Part shown: positions 43,329-43,410 of the stretch, in pieces | How the letters are laid out: each line of letters begins with the position of its first letter | How positions within the stretch are numbered: position 1 is the first letter of the stretch | Source: Sphingomonadales bacterium | Lineage (GTDB): Bacteria > Pseudomonadota > Alphaproteobacteria > Sphingomonadales > Sphingomonadaceae | Length of the DNA stretch: 43,410 nt | Direction of reading: 5' to 3' | Assembly (NCBI GenBank): GCA_027486415.1 | Contig: JAIXPC010000011.1 | Coordinates: 1 to 43,410, forward strand | Translations under genes and position numbers: made by a program | The notes under the pieces: model-generated | Told to the model about the DNA's origin: nothing | The model's database searches: none | What the model saw: the letters and a program-made list of their open reading frames with translations, nothing else

Positions 43329-43348
43329 CATCTTGCCGGCTTTGGCGA

Positions 43349-43410
43349 TCAGAGCGCCTGCAGCGTGCGCGCCACGGCGTGGACGACGGCAGCAATGCGA
43401 ACCGCGGCCT
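43349..43410 (-). CDS. C-terminal end of an unidentified gene (partial)
   Basis: Nineteen codons and a TGA (43351-43349) read [19 protein letters not shown] on the minus strand, an amphipathic helix that looks like a true protein end. The frame is inferred because a strong terminator starts 21 bases beyond the stop. The gene's identity cannot be told from so little sequence. Confidence 0.45.
   Translation of the reverse strand, partial: AAVRIAAVVHAVARTLQAL

Noticed and set aside
43228-43395. N-terminal extension of the serine acetyltransferase to 43395
   Set aside because: The extra 56 codons cross a strong minus-strand terminator and contain no conserved sequence. The ATG at 43227 gives the normal EpsC length.

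Overview
This window is chromosomal DNA from a high-GC alphaproteobacterium, most likely a member of the Sphingomonadales. The reasons are two exported proteins ending in the PEPxxWA-CTERM sorting tag, the phoR-pstSCAB-phoU-phoB gene order, a DUF2794 protein, a spinster-type MFS transporter paired with an SDR, and uniformly GC-rich codon use. I cannot name the genus. There is no tRNA, rRNA, transposase, integrase or CRISPR array. Most genes are core metabolism or envelope functions.

Layout. 1-1,180: 3' end of nrdB (class Ia ribonucleotide reductase), its terminator and a long inverted repeat. 1,181-2,547: an S24/LexA-like repressor divergent from two small overlapping genes. 2,857-7,007: an RND efflux adaptor and pump. 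7,043-9,485: metZ, apaG and a LysR regulator. 9,486-11,654: two PEPxxWA-CTERM genes; the first has a good sigma-54 -24/-12 promoter and two copies of a TGTC-N9-GACA palindrome upstream. 11,663-14,050: an exported unknown protein and an ABC-F ATPase.

14,023-24,122 (minus strand): a run starting with parE and continuing into a compact cluster. It encodes a flippase, an FkbM-type methyltransferase, a hexapeptide acyltransferase, a FabG-like SDR, an acyl carrier protein, an AMP-forming acyl ligase, LuxE-like and LuxC-like proteins and an SGNH hydrolase, but no luciferase and no glycosyltransferase. This is the most interesting region: it looks like a dedicated route that activates an acyl group, carries it on its own ACP, and probably reduces it to an aldehyde for use on a surface glycan or lipid.

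24,123-24,641: a gene-free stretch with a candidate small RNA (two small hairpins, one with a C-rich loop, then a strong terminator) and one copy of a structured repeat whose second copy lies at 42,051-42,159. 24,642-26,460: glnB-glnA (nitrogen assimilation). 26,628-29,032: MFS transporter and SDR. 29,233-29,769: msrA. 29,771-32,939: glmU-glmS (UDP-N-acetylglucosamine synthesis). 33,031-33,702: gph. 33,696-40,979: the phosphate regulon phoR-pstSCAB-phoU-phoB, with a clear Pho box before pstS. 41,106-43,410: an MFE-2-like SDR, a DUF2794 gene, serine O-acetyltransferase and the last codons of an unidentified gene followed by a terminator.

Functions were assigned by reading motifs and recalling families. 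No database search was run.
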